This document shows, one piece after another, positions 1-11,712 of a stretch of 64,000 nucleotides of DNA. Source of the DNA: Toxotes chatareus. Its lineage: Eukaryota; Chordata; Actinopteri; Toxotidae. Numbering within the stretch: the stretch's first letter is position 1; each line of letters begins with the position of its first letter. Under the pieces are notes generated by a model that was not told where the DNA came from, did not search any database, and worked only from the letters and a program-made list of their open reading frames with translations. The stretch lies in assembly GCA_016801885.1 (NCBI GenBank), contig CM028898.1:186001-250000 (forward strand), given 5' to 3'. The translations under genes and the position numbers were made by a program.

Positions 1-386
1 ACACATCCCATGGCTTTCATTTTTTTTAGGTCTTCAAAAGCCATGATGAATTTCCATGTTGAAAAATTAGGAGCCCACTCTCAGAGCTGAATGTGGGGAC
101 CCAGTAAAATAAGAAACCTTTTAACTATCATTTATTTCACAATGATTTTTAAAATGAGTTTTTCTTTAAAGACCTGTCATCTAACATACCTTTGCTGAAT
201 ACAGTTAAGAAAGTCTGTCTGTGTGGATACTGGCCAGTGTTGGTGTCACCCATTCACCACATGATGGCAGACTTGACTGTAATTTCCTTTGAGTGATCTC
301 ATGCGTGGTGGCCCTGAGATCAGATAGATGTTATTTGCTGTTAGAAATAAGGTTGTTAGCTCAAAATACAGGAAACTAAACAGCTT
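1..386 (+). repeat. Dispersed repeat 'R', copy 1
   Basis: This stretch is repeated at 39898-40395 in the same orientation and, for its last ~150 bases, at about 18935-19098 in the opposite orientation. Shared blocks include the run around 'cagttaagaaagtctgtc', the 'gatggcagacttgactgtaa' block and the 'cagatagatgttatttgctg' block. Copies 2 and 3 lie at the outer edges of degraded minus-strand transposon genes, facing in opposite directions. I infer that R is the terminal or subterminal region of that element family, so copy 1 would be the right end of an element extending left of the window. No protein is recognisable here. Confidence 0.7.
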
Positions 387-2317
387 CAATCATACTCTTT
401 TACAGTGACCATTATACTACACGCAACATATTCAGGGAAGTTGCATCAAAAAAATTAGAAAAAGTTAGAAAGAAAAGAAAATAGAAATGTTTGTGCATCC
501 AGTGAGGGAAGAAAATGTATGTCTCTGTAGCCCCTCTGGAATGTCATGTCATCATATCATCATCTGCCACTTATCTGGGTCCAGGCCCAGGTTGTGGGGG
601 TGACTGCCGCCCAGTCCACAATGCAAGTCCTACAGCACCTCCCACAGGCGGTGGGCCCATGGGGTAGAAATATACTTTATGATTACTTTATAATTGATTA
701 TTGTTCATCAAATTATTGTTGTTTAACTCATGTTTATCTATGAGCAGTACTGAAGCTCGACTGGTCCTGTACCATTATGAATGATGGTTTGATGTGCCGC
801 ACTGATTGTCCTTCAACTCACAGACTCTGTCTAATTCTATGCAGCATCCTGTTACATACAATTTATGTTTCAAATCACCGTTGACTATAGCGATAAGATG
901 AAGTGTGTGATCTTTGTGCCTAAAATGTCAGATTAATTAATCTCCCTGATTAATCTCCAAATCAAATCCATTCCTTTAAACAAAGGAGTGAATGCTCAAT
1001 GGCTGCACTAAGGAGTGAAAGGCAGCTACGCCATCCACAATACACTGTCGTCTTTCATAAAAGAGCTGATGCTCATTGTTCTTTATTTCTCCTCCTTTTT
1101 GCAGTTCTGCTTTCTTTTGACTTGACTTGGCTGTTCTTCACTTTTCCTTTTTGCTTTTCGTCCTTGTAACTGCTCATCAAGCCTCTTCTCCATCATCTAA
1201 TTTTACCTGATAACTGATATTCCTGCAACATTTTCCCTCTTAGTTATGCCAAAGCTTAACAAAGACCTGAAACAAGCCTCAGTTTGCAACTCAAAGCCAA
1301 ACTGAATGAGACCAAGCTTTTATATTGTTGTACTTCAGTAGATTTCTCTGTGGTTGTATTTTCAAAACGTTATTTCTGTTGTCTGTGAGAAGAGCTGATA
1401 TAGGAAACAGATTGTCCTGTAACGTTCTGCCAGTCTCTGGTCATTCTAAATGACATTCTTCATTCACAATCGCCAAACTGTGTGACTAGTTTAATATGTC
1501 AATTCAAATATCAACTTTATTCATCAGTTTAATTCCGACCTCTTTGTCATTTGTTCATTATTAATGCTTCATTTATTCAGCTTATAGACATTTAACTTTA
1601 AATAAATCCTCATTTACAGACAAGTAGTGTCCCTGTGTATTCATTCAAAGTAGAGAATGCGATCAAGAGTCTACTACTTCATATTATATAAGAGTGATTT
1701 GTCAGAACTGATTTGTCTATTTTCCCCCAGCTGAAGTTGGTGCCCCAATTTTCAACTTGAGCAAATTTAAATTCAAATTTAAATTTAAATTCAATCTGCT
1801 ACAATACACTTGGCTTATTACATACCACCAAGAGGAGAGCAAAGAGCAAGGCTCTCAAGTTTTGAATGCAGGCAAGAGTGACATTCTTATCGGGCGGGGG
1901 GTCTGTTGAGATGAACACATAAGGGGGGCGGGGGGGTTGATCACATTGGTTGTTGCGTTATCTTAGCCCCCCCTTTCTTTTTTTTTTTGATTGACAGGGA
2001 AGAGACGGGCTCGACTCGTGCTTGATTCCTCCCGGTTCCACAGCAACGGCGCACCAGAGAAATTTACCGGTATTTTTTTTCACCCTGAGAAATAGAATGT
2101 GTGGCGGGAGTGCGTGACAAAAGACTGAAAAGCATGACTGTCACACTCAGTGCGTGAGACTTGAGAGCCCTGAAAGAGGTAAGGTGAACATCATTTAAAA
2201 TATTAGACAGCTTGTTATGACTTGCTACTAGGTGTGTGAGTTAGTACATGAACAAATGAATTCATTTTTTTAAAGGTCTCCGCATGTTGATGGGAGGGAT
2301 AGTTAGATATGCGGCAG
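387..2317. other. Non-coding stretch, no gene recognised
   Basis: No recognisable protein is encoded. Short ORFs here (for example 546-743) resemble nothing I know. Around 1766-1795 there is an A/T-only run of alternating AAATTT blocks. From about 1985 to 2180 the sequence becomes more G+C- and CpG-rich and ends in a good splice-donor match (GTAAGG near 2178). It could be an old promoter and 5' untranslated exon of the transposon gene downstream, but this is only an inference. Confidence 0.5.
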
Positions 2318-2516
2318 AGAAGCTGCGGTGAATTAGCCGCGAATTAGCGTAAACGCTAAGTAGCCCATAGCAGCAGCAACCAGAAATCATTTCAAAGCCA
2401 TTTTTCCCGGTGTGGATAGTTTGTGAATTATTTGACCGCTGAAGATGCAGTGAATTAGCCGCAAATTAGCGAATGTTGAGGTTAAAGTAAACTAAGTAGC
2501 CCAGTCATTTGCAGCA
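2318..2516. repeat. Imperfect tandem duplication, two copies
   Basis: Two copies, about 125 bases apart, share 'gaattagccgc', an 'aattagcg' block and 'aagtagccca' in the same order (about 2325-2375 and 2448-2502). The function is unknown. It lies just upstream of the possible exon at 2562. Confidence 0.6.
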
Positions 2517-2561
2517 TTCCACTTCTTTACAATAGTGCAAGATGGTATCTGTTCATTTCAG

Positions 2562-2666
2562 GTTACATGATGAAGCCCAGTTCTTGGGTGCTGTCCATTG
2601 AAGGAGAGGTGGTGATGGGACTACAGGAGGGCTTCATCAGTGATATTTCCAAACTGAAATAATCCT
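2562..2666 (+). pseudogene. Possible C-terminal exon remnant of the unclassified transposon family
   Basis: After a good acceptor (TTTCAG at about 2557-2562) a short frame reads MMKPSSWVLSIEGEVV, then runs to a stop near 2666. The 'WxLSIEGxVV' core resembles the 'MLSVDGNIVQDNI' segment encoded on the minus strand at 19.34-19.61 kb, which is the C-terminal module of this family. If so, it is the tail of a further element to the left. The match is short and the call tentative. Confidence 0.3.
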
Positions 2667-3318
2667 TCATGTGATTCTCTTGGAACAGAAATCTAAATAC
2701 AGTGGGAGTGAGTGCTATGATTGAGCATTCTCTCAATTGAGTTGAATCAGATTCAGAAGCCTAACACTCCTCAACTTTCCCCTTTTTGATAGCATGGCAA
2801 AGAGTACACAACCTTTGAGCAGCTGACATGTGCTCCTTTTTGGTATTTTGGTATTGATTTGGTATCATAAATTTTAGTGTATTGTCTTCCTTAACTTGGG
2901 TGTCAAGTGGATCACTTAAACAACATAACACACATGCTTGCTTAGGTCACAGGTTTGTTGTTCAATGTTTGTCTCCATCTCTACGCACCTGATATGCTTA
3001 CCTGTAATCACTCTTACTTGGCTTTCAGTACTAATTTCTTTCTTTGGTGTTGGATTTACTTACAGGGAAAGGGGCTCTACAGCACACTGAAAAAATGGAA
3101 GAATTAGGGTTGTTCAATTTATAAGTATGCATTTTGTATATGCTACATAATTGATTTATATTTCTCTCCAAAACATGATTAAATCTTTTAAAAGCATTTC
3201 AGTATTGGGGAATTTAAAACCTGCATGTCTCCATCATTTGAAGAAGAAAGGAAAAAGTTATGTTTTATCTGCTGGAAGTTGAAAACCCCGCCTCCTAGGG
3301 ATTATACATCAAAGTAGA

Positions 3319-3543
3319 GTGCATTCCACACAAGATGGTCAGACTCTAACAGAGTTGTCTATTTTCAGCTGTCACTTATGTGCGTGCAAAAATTTAACTA
3401 ATGAAAGGGAGTTTTTTGTTCATATCAACACACATCTGAAGAGAAATGAAAATGTATGTTGCATGTTTGTTGGCTGTAGTTTTCAAACAAGTATTTATGG
3501 AACCTTTAAGTTAAGAGTCGCCGACACACACCTCACATATTAG
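3319..3543 (+). pseudogene. C2H2 zinc-finger N-terminus of unclassified transposon gene, element E0
   Basis: The frame encodes two C2H2-like units: CHLC...HINTH, then CMFVGC followed by a degraded second half ending near 'DTH'. In fish proteins of this family, as I recall them, such fingers form the extreme N-terminus before a transposase-like core, and the core follows at 4.06 kb. The frame is cut right after the stop by a 5'-truncated L2 insertion at 3551-4053. Expected role: DNA binding by a transposase. This copy is broken and cannot make a full protein. The minus-strand piece at 39.29-39.48 kb is a second copy of the module. Confidence 0.6.
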
Positions 3544-3550
3544 CTGATTT

Positions 3551-4053
3551 GTTTATTGTTTACAATGATCCATTTCTTACACGCTTAATGTTCCATTCTG
3601 CTACAGATAAATATTGGATTAATATTCTTTGCAAACTGTAATGTAAATAATTACCAGTCATGACAGCTTTTTGCCTTTTTAACTGTAATCTGCTAATCTG
3701 CTGAGCATACATTATCCAATAACTGTTCACTAACTGTAATGTAAATGCTGACCCACTAATATTGTCCATTGTCTGTATTATGCTGCATGTCCTTCTCCCC
3801 CTCTCCTCCATTCCTAGCTGTCCTATCTTCCTCCTTTTTCTCCTTTCACCCAGCCCGGCCATTGGCAGGAGGGTCCCCCATCTGAGCCAGGTTCTGCTCA
3901 AGGTTTCTTCCTGTTAAAGGGGAGTTTTTCCTTGCCACTGTCGCCTTAAGTGCTTGCTCTGGGGTCAGGCTCTGGGTCTCTGTAAAGCGCTTTGAGACAA
4001 TTTTGATTGTGGAAGGCGCTATATAAATAAAATTGAATTGAACTGAATTGAAT
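3551..4053 (+). mobile_element. 5'-truncated L2-like LINE, 3' tail
   Basis: This matches the 3' untranslated end of the longer L2-like copies in the window (reverse complement of about 7697-8190), including the 'aaagcgctttgagacaa' and 'ggcgctatataaataaaa' blocks, and ends in an imperfect (TTGAA)n tail. A short duplication TGATTT flanks it (3545-3550 and 4054-4059), as expected of target-primed reverse transcription. It separates the zinc-finger and core parts of the gene it landed in. ORFs crossing this stretch are artefacts. Confidence 0.85.
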
Positions 4054-4059
4054 TGATTT

Positions 4060-5532
4060 TCTACCAGGTATTGTAAAAACAACAACAATAGCATCTCCAC
4101 CATCAGATGATTCGTTTGCTGATAGCCAGGAAGAGGAGTGTGTGTTAGAGGAAGTTTCTGATTCTTCACAAGATCAACACAAAGCACTTTCAAGTGCAAT
4201 TGAACAGCAGCTTGCAGCAGCCTTACTAAAGTTGGAATATTTAGTTCATGTGCCAGGCACGGCAATTGATGATTTTTTGCAAAAACTTTACTACTTGATA
4301 AACAGCATCAGTCACACTATCTAGAGGTGTTGTGACAGATATGCTTAAGCATCACAACCTACAAGTTGATGACTCTGTAGTTACAGAAATCACCACAGCA
4401 CTATGTTCATCTAACCCTGTTCCAAAAGCAATTGAAAAAGGTGGCCCTCTTAGTACTTCATATCAACGTAAACAATTTTATAAAGAAAAATTCTGTGCTG
4501 TGGAACCAGTTAGTTACAAACTTGATCATAAAAAGAAACACACCTTTCAGTATGTCCCACTGTTGAAATCTTTGCAGCAAATTTTAAATAATAAGGCCAT
4601 TCTTGATAAGATAATTGAAAATCATAGAGGGCAGCAGGACATTGAACTTGACCCATCTCTTGAATTCAGGTCCCCTGAAGATGGTTTGCATTTTAATGAA
4701 AACAGCTTCCTAAATGCAGAGGAGTTACGGATATCTCTGCGTCTCTATGTGGATGATTTTGAGACCTGCAATCCCCTCGGCACTTCTTGGAAAAAACACA
4801 AACTTTGTGGTGTTTACTGGATACTAGGTAACCTGCCACCAGGCTCCCACTCATCTTTATCGTCTGTTTATCTTGCAGTTCTTTGCAAAAGTGGTGATAT
4901 AAAAGCATATGGTTATAAAACAGTCTTTGAACCATTTCTTCAAGATCTTAAAATTTTTCTGATATAGAAAATTTTTCTAGTGATTTCTGGTGATTACGTC
5001 TGTCGCTTTTGCACAGCAAAGAGTTGTGATTTCAGGAATCACTGTGTTGCTTCTGGTACTTTCAGCCTTAGAACTAGAGAGGGCCGTGCAGATCATGTAA
5101 AATCTGCTTTGGAGTTAAGAGAGAGTGAATTTTTACCAAAACGCTTTCTCGTTTTCATGTTGTCTCCAGTTTTCCGCCTGATGTTGCTCACGATATATTT
5201 GAGGGCATTGTGCCTGTTGAGCTGGCCCACTGCTTGGCATTAATAATATCAAAGAAGTTATTTACATTAGATGAACTAAAAAAAACTATACTGACTTTCC
5301 CTATAAATGGTCTGACAAAACAAACAAGCCACATATTGTACCACAGAGTTTCTTGGGTCGGAAAACTATCGGTGGCAACGCTCATGAAAACTGGAGCCTA
5401 TTGAGGCTGCTCCCATTTGTGATAGGTCCCCTTGTCCCAGAAAATGAGCCAGAATGGCTTGTGTTGATGGATTTAAAAGATATTGTGCAGTTAGTTGTTG
5501 CTCCTGTGCATACAGATGAATCCATCTCATAA
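4060..5532 (+). pseudogene. Transposase-like core of unclassified fish transposon, frameshifted (E0)
   Basis: Three reading frames join into one degraded protein. 4068-4324 carries an acidic linker and the start of the core. 4332-4967 continues with a 'VEPVSYKL...YVPLLKSLQQIL' region and the motif NPLGTSWKKHK (about 4770-4803). 4980-5243 carries a cysteine cluster (CRFC...FRNHC), and overlapping frames encode PPDVAHDIFEG (about 5176-5208), VPVELAHCLALIISKK, and then NAHENWSLLRLLPF and APVHTDES up to about 5530. Order and motifs match a family of fish and invertebrate proteins usually labelled uncharacterised. The 'DxxHDxxEG' motif recalls CACTA/EnSpm transposases, but I cannot assign the superfamily. 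At least three frame breaks make this copy dead. Upstream fingers are at 3.3 kb; downstream exons are at 6.47, 14.79, 15.09 and 15.48 kb. Confidence 0.7.
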
Positions 5533-6466
5533 CTTGAAAGCAAAATTGTTGAGCACAGACAGAAAAAAAAAAAAGAAATGGCCTAAATAGCACCAACCAA
5601 CCACTATAATAAAAACTTAAAACAAAGGTAGAGCCCTTACTGTGGGGAGATCCTATCGCGTTCAGCTAATACTTAGACCATGTGCTCACCAGGTGCCCAC
5701 TAGAAGATAATTAAATCACTGCAAGGTTTTAAGCACTACACTACACAAGAAAATTCAAACATGCTGATGTGACCACCACCATTTATATCACCACACAGCA
5801 TGCAAAAATGTGTATCTAGCGAAACTACCCCCCACAGACTGGCCCTCTACCTAAAAATAAAAACAATGTAAAATCAGTTGGTTCTGCTAAAACAAACAAA
5901 TAAAATGAATAAGACAAGGCTTATAGAGAGAATAAAAACAACAGGTGAAGCAGAGACATTCGATGAGTAAAAGAACCACTCAGGCAAAGCAGCAGTCTGG
6001 ATCTGGGCCTGTAAAGGTGACAAGCACTATTTAAAAAAAATGTATATTCATACATATATAGGACATAGCCCCACTACACTACCTTTAAATAAGTTACATA
6101 CTTAAGGATGTGGGGGGCGGCCTACTATGGAATCCCCTGGCTCTGTCTGGTTCTGTGGACAAAACTTAACCAAGTGCACTCCTCAGTCTTCCTGTCAGAT
6201 GCAAACACATATTACTAAGGAGCACAAGGAAAGAGCCAAGTTTAATTTAGCCACAGCCTACCTCTTGAGCATCCACAGCCTACAAGCTCACAGGACTACA
6301 ATGATCTGCACACACACCAAAGCACAGCTAGCAGGAGGCCTCAGACAAAGGAAGTGCTGCACTCTCACCTGGCTTTTTAAAGGTAGACATATCTATCCCC
6401 ACCCACTCCTGGGTGGAGTTACAAACCTAAACTGGGCTTCTAGGCCTAACTCAACCCTCACAAGAT
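5533..6466. other. Unassigned stretch between E0 core and next exon
   Basis: No convincing coding region. The 114-residue frame at 6127-6471 resembles nothing I know. It is either intron or an unrecognised insertion. A TGTGGGG...CCTCACA pair (5641 and about 6465) looked LTR-like, but no matching flanking duplication is present. Confidence 0.4.
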
Positions 6467-6604
6467 GTTAAGAAGAACAACAGGGAAGCAGTAAGGATGA
6501 AAATGGAGAAGACGTTTGCATACAGGAGACAGGAAGTGGTTCGTGACACACCAATGATAAGTGACTCTCAGGCGAGATGGCCAACACTTTGTGAAGTAGG
6601 CGAG
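6467..6604 (+). pseudogene. Exon of E0 C-terminal module, first recognised
   Basis: In one open frame it encodes KKNNREAVRMKMEKTFAYRR and then a segment ending in RWPTLCEVGE. It stops exactly at a donor (GAG|GTATGT, 6605). The pattern 'KMEKTFxYRRQEVV...RWPxLxxxxE' is characteristic of proteins often labelled sterile-alpha-motif-domain protein 3-like in fish, which pair with the transposase-like core. The exon ends in phase 0 and joins in frame to the exon at 14.79 kb. The hAT at 6928-14243 lies in the intervening intron. Confidence 0.65.
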
Positions 6605-6927
6605 GTATGTGATTTATTCTCTCTCTCTCTTACAGTCACTCACTCACTCTCTCTCTCGCTCACACTACAAACAAACTAAAATCTGTATGGTTCCTATGTT
6701 GATTTACCTTCTGTGGTGGAAAAATACTTTCCTCTTGATGAGAAGTGAAATAAAATTCTTTAGACAGTTACTGCCTTTTGATGCTTTATTATAAAACAAG
6801 GTTTACAGAGTAATCAATTAAAAGGAATCAATAAAAAGGACAGAGCTCACCCAACATGCCATGCTACAGAGGTCTGACCCCGGGTTACAAGTTCCCAGAG
6901 TACTTATGCATGTTTCTCACATACCAG
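6605..6927. other. E0 intron, left part
   Basis: This begins with a splice donor followed by a CT-rich run (about 6619-6662). No coding signal is visible. The hAT insertion starts at 6928. Confidence 0.5.
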
Positions 6928-7075
6928 TAGGGGTGTGCCATCTAAGTCACCTTACGATTCGATTCGATTACGATTCACAGTGCTACGATTTGACGATTCA
7001 TCGATTATCGATGCATCTCAATTAATCTTTTTTTCCACACATAGAATGTTTCTTTTCTCACTCTGTAGTTACTAG

Positions 7076-7696
7076 GCACTAAACAGGTTCTATGCCCGCC
7101 TTGAGGATCCTGACTCCCCCCCCTCCTGCACCAGACTCACACCACCACCTGGTGACACACCCCTCAGAGTGACCACAGCTGACGTGAGGAGAACCCTGAT
7201 AGGAATTAACCCCCGCAAAGCTGCAGGCCCCGACAACATCCCAGGGCGGGTTCTGAGGGACTGTGCTTATCAGCTGACGGACATTTTCAACACCTCACTG
7301 TCACTGGCATCTGTCCCTCCTGCTTAAAGACTGCCACAATTGTCCCTGTCCCCAAGTGCTCCACAGTGACAGGCCTCAATGACTACCGTCCCATAGCTCT
7401 GACCCCTGTAGTCATGAAGTGCTTTGAGAGGCTGGTCATGGGCCACATCAAAGACTTCATCAATGTCACTGTGGACCCCCACCAAGCACGCCTACAAGAA
7501 GAACCGCTCCACTGATGATGCCATCTCATCAGTGGTCCACACAACCCTCACCCACCTGGAGAGCAGGAACTCGTACGTCCCTCTGCTCTTCCTGGACTTC
7601 TCATCAGCCTTTAATACCATCATCCCACAGACCCTGGTACAGAAGCTCTCCCTCCTCGGTCTGAGTCCCACACTGGGGAACTGGGTTCTGGACTTT
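7076..7696 (+). pseudogene. Rex1/CR1-like LINE reverse transcriptase, N-terminal half
   Basis: Continuous coding similarity with one frame break near 7486: KAAGPDNIPGRVLRDCAYQL, then DYRPIALTPVVMKCFERLV, then FLDFSSAFNTIIPQTLVQKL and LGNWVLDF. These are reverse-transcriptase fingers and palm motifs (palm aspartate in 'LDFSSAFNT'). The text stops in mid-protein at 7696 and resumes at 11970 with LTNRTQTVRI, so one element was split by the L2-like copy between them. The endonuclease is absent (5' truncation). Clade naming (Rex1/Babar versus CR1) is from memory. Confidence 0.8.
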
Positions 7697-8528
7697 CAAT
7701 TCAATTCAATTCAATTCAATTTTATTTATATAGCGCCTTCCACAATCAAAATTGTCTCAAAGCGCTTTACAGAGACCCAGAGCCTGACCCCAGAGCAAGC
7801 ACTTAAGGCGACAGTGGCAAGGAAAACTCCCTTTTAACAGGAAGAAACCTTGAGCAGAACCTGGCTCAGATGGGGACCCTCCTGCCGATGGCGGGCTGGG
7901 TGAAAGGAGGAAAAGGAGGAAGATAGGACAGCTAGGAATGGAGGAGAGGGGAGAAAGACATGCAGCATAATACAGACAATGTGGGTCAGTATTTACATTA
8001 CAGTTAGTCAACAGTTATTGGATAATGTGTGCTCAGCAGATTAGAATTATGAAACAGAGCACAGAGGCAAAAGCTGTCATGACTGGTAATTATTTACATT
8101 ACAGTTTGCAAAGAATATTAATCAAATATTTATCTGTAGCAGAACGGAACATTAAACATGTTAGAAATAGATCATTGTAAACAATAAACAGCAGCAGGTG
8201 GGTGGAGCCAGGACCATAGGACATGCAGCTCCGGAGCCAGAGGTACCTGCAGTAAGGTACAGAGAAAGAGAGACCAGAGAGAAACAAACACAGGACTACG
8301 GGACAGAGAGGACACAGAGTTAATGACATGTAATAAAGGCTAATAGATTTGAGAGTGGGTCTGAGGAGAGAAAGAGAAAGAAGAAGAAGTGCGCAGTAAA
8401 TCATGGGATGTCCCCAGCAGCCTAGGCCTATAGCAGCATAACTAGGGGATGATTCAGTTGCCTGAGCCAGCCCTACTAAGGGCTATATCCTTAACTGTAA
8501 CAGTGTCTATAGAGATAATTGTGACTAA

Positions 8529-10267
8529 CTATAAGTTTAATAAATAACTAGGACTGTAACTACAACTAATTATAAGCTTTATCAAACAAGAAGGTTTTAA
8601 GCTTCGTTTTAAAATTAGAGAGGGTGTCTGCTTCCCGAACCCAAACTGGCAGTTGGTTCCATAGGAGAGGGGCCTGATAGCTAAAGGCTCGGCCTCCCAT
8701 TCTACTTTTTTAGAGATTTTGGGAACCATAAGCAAACCTGCATTCTGGGAACGAAGCAATCTGTTAGGATGATATGGTACTATCAGCTCTTTGAGATATG
8801 AAGGAGCCTGGCCATTGAGGGCCTTATATGTAAGGAGAAGGATTTTAAAATCAATTCTGGATTTTACAGGAAGCCAATGAAGAGAAGTTAGTACAGGAGT
8901 AATGTGATCTCTCTTGCTAATTCCAGTCAGTACTCTCGCTGCAGCATTTTGGATCAGCTGGATGCTTTTAGATAGTTAACTGGACATCCTGATAATAGGG
9001 AATTACAGTAGTCCAGCCTAGAAGTAACAAAAGCATGGACTAATTTTTCAGCATCACTCTGCGACAGAATGTTCCTAATCTTACTGATATTGCGCAGGTG
9101 AAAGAAGGCGGTCCTAGAGACTTGTTTTATATGTGAGTTAAAGGACAGATCCTGATCAAAAATAACTCCAAGGTTCCTCACAGTCGTACTGGAGGCTAAA
9201 TTAATGCCATCCAGAGTAACTATATGATTAGATAAACTGTTTCTGAGGTGTTTGGGACCAAACAAAATAACCTCAGTTTTGTCTGAATTCAGAAGAAGAA
9301 AGTTACAGGTCATCCAGGCCTTTATGTCTTTAAGACATGCCTGAAGTATGGTTAACTGATCTGTTTCGTCTGGTTTCATAGATAAATATAGCTGGGTATC
9401 ATCCGCATAGCAATGGAAATTTATTCCATGCTCCCTGATAATATTGCCTAGGGAAGCATGTATAAGGTGAACAGTATCGGTCCAAGCACAGAACCCTGTG
9501 GAACTCCATGACTTACTCTGGTATATATGGAGGATCATCATTAACATGGACAAACTGGTATCTATCTGATAGATATGATTTAAACCAGCCTAGTGCTGTT
9601 CCTTTAATCCCAATAACATGTTCCAATCTATCCAATAGGATATTATGATCAATGGTGTCAAATGCAGCACTAAGATCTAGCAGGACAAGTATAGAGACGA
9701 GTCCATTATCTGATGCTATAAGAAGGTCGTTGGTAACTTTCACCAGTGCTGTCTCTGTGCTATGATGAACTCTAAATCCTGACTGAAAAACTTCAAACAA
9801 ACCGTTCCTATGTAGATGGTCGCACAGCTGAGTTGCAACAGCCTTTTCAAGAATTTTAGAATTAAAGGGAGATTGGATATAGGTCTATAGTTTGCCAAAA
9901 TGTCAGAGTCCAGAGAAGGCTTTTTAAGTAAAGGTTTGATAACTGCAACCTTAAAAGCCTGTGGGACATATCCTGTAACCAACGAGAGATTTATCTGATC
10001 TAATATGTGAGTGCCAATCAAAGGCAACACATCTTTAAGAAGTCTGGTCGGGATAGGATCCAAAAGACATGTTGATGATTTAGATTTAGAAACTATTGAA
10101 GTCAATTCAGCTAGATCTATGGGAGAGAAACAGTCTAACGACAAATCAGGACTGGCAGACATTTCTAAAGATGCTGTTCTAGACATACCTACATCATTAA
10201 CAGTTGTAGGCAGGATGAGATGGATTCTGTCTCTAATGTCTACTATTTTGTTGCTAAAGAAGCTCAT
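8529..10267 (-). pseudogene. L2-like reverse transcriptase, copy A, frameshifted
   Basis: Overlapping frames rebuild one ORF2 domain. 9740-10267 has LDPIPTRLLKDVLP and NYRPISNLP. 9513-9800 has GFRVHHSTETALVK and LLDLSAAFDTIDHNI (catalytic Asp). 8954-9553 has the CYADDTQLYLSM box (second catalytic Asp pair, near 9400), LLLNSDKTEVILFG and SRLDYCNSLLSGCP. 8529-8759 has the C-terminal RLLRSQNAGL region. Role in an intact element: copies element RNA into DNA at the target. Copy A has several frameshifts and lost part of the 'SHGVPQGSVLGP' region near 9510. It is dead but close in sequence to copies B and C. Confidence 0.85.
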
Positions 10268-10595
10268 AAAGTCATTACTAGTGAGAGCTAGAGGGATGGA
10301 TGGTACAACAGAGCTATGGCTCTTTGTCAGCCTGGCTACAGTGCTGAAAAGAAACCTAGGGTTGTTCTTGTTTTCCTCTATTAATGATGAGTAATAGGCA
10401 GTTCTTGCCTTACGAAGGGCTTTTTTATACGTTATAAAGCTGTCTTTCCAGGCTAGGCGGAATTCCTCTAAATTAGTGGATAACCATTTCCTTTCCAGCT
10501 TTCGTGATATCTGCTTTTAAAGTACGTATTTGTGAATTGTACCATGGAGCTAGCTTCCTCTGATTACTGACCTTCTTTTTCAAAGGGCAACAGAG

Positions 10596-11426
10596 TCAAG
10601 GGTTGAAGCATAATGAAGCAGCAGTATTATCAACTAGATAGTCTATATCTGCTGGAGTAACGTTTAGGCCATTGCTCTCTGTAAGACTGGCACATGGCAG
10701 CGGAGATAATAAAGATGGAATAGCTTCCTTATATTTGATAACAGCATTATCAGACAGAAATCTACAGTAGTTAATTTTTTTCTCAGATGCTGTGCAGTTC
10801 ATTATTGTAAATTCAAATGTTACTAAAGAATGATCAGATAAAACAGGGTTCTGAGGGAATACTGTCAAATATTCAGCTTCTATGCCATAGGTTAGTACAA
10901 GATCAAGGGTGTGATTAAAACAGTGAGTTGGTTTGTTAACATTTTGTAAAAAGCCAATTGAGTCTAATACTGAATAGAAAGCAGTCTTAAGGCTGTCATT
11001 GTGGGTATCGACATGAATATTAAAGTCGCCCACTATAATTACTCTATCCGTACTAAGCACTAAATCAGATAAAAATTCAGTGAATTCAGACAAAAACTCT
11101 GAGTAAGCAGCAGGTGGACGATACACCACAGCAAATAGTACTGGTTTTTCTGTCTTCCAATTTGGATGTGAGAGGCTGAGGATAAGGCTTTCAAATGTAC
11201 TATATTTCGGCTTAGGTCTGGGATTAATTAATAAACTTGAGTGGTAGATTGCTGCCACTCCTCCTCCTCGGCCTGTGCCTCGAGGAATGTGATAATTAAT
11301 ATGACTAGCAGGGGTTGACTCATTTAGACTGACATACTCTTCCTCCTGCAGCCAGGTCTCGCTCAGACAGAATAAATCAATCTGCTGATCCATTATCAAA
11401 TCATTCACTAACAGAGATTTAGACAA
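10596..11426 (-). pseudogene. L2-like endonuclease domain (APE type), copy A
   Basis: A 276-residue open frame with the apurinic-type endonuclease signature: LFCLSETWLQEEE near the start (Glu), AVVYRPPAAYSEF, VGDFNIHVDTHND (catalytic Asp/Asn) in the middle, and LSDHSLVTFEF (Asp-His) near residue 200. The true N-terminus (NIRSLLSKSLLVN in copy B) is partly cut off by a frame change. In intact elements it nicks the target DNA. It is the longest uninterrupted piece of copy A and ends just before the linker to the reverse transcriptase. Confidence 0.88.
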
Positions 11427-11712
11427 GAGAGATCTAATGTTTAATAGCCCACATCTGATTGTGGTGTTTTTAGGTTCAGATGCTTTTGTAGTATAAATTT
11501 TTTGAGGTTTTTATGAGTAACACCTCTTGCATTTTTTAATTTATGCACTTTTTGTTGACGGGAGCAGACACAGTCTCTATAGGATAAAGGGAATCGTTAG
11601 AATGGTAGGAATAATAAGAATCATGAGAATCATGGGTGGGTGACAGCTCTAGAGAAACTGCAGAGAAGCGTGTAGGACTGCAACTCTGCATCCTGGTCTC
11701 AACTCTGGGTTG

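Noticed and set aside
3560..4265. Minus-strand ORFs of 113 and 139 residues
   Set aside because: Antisense to the L2 3' tail and joined to antisense of the E0 core; similar frames recur at every L2 tail.
5641..6466. TGTGGGG...CCTCACA pair as a third solo LTR
   Set aside because: No matching 5-bp duplication and no TATA/AATAAA order.
10011..10394. 127-residue plus-strand ORF (also at 23247-23630 minus, 34411-34761 plus)
   Set aside because: Antisense shadow of the L2-like reverse transcriptase; conserved only because the sense strand is.
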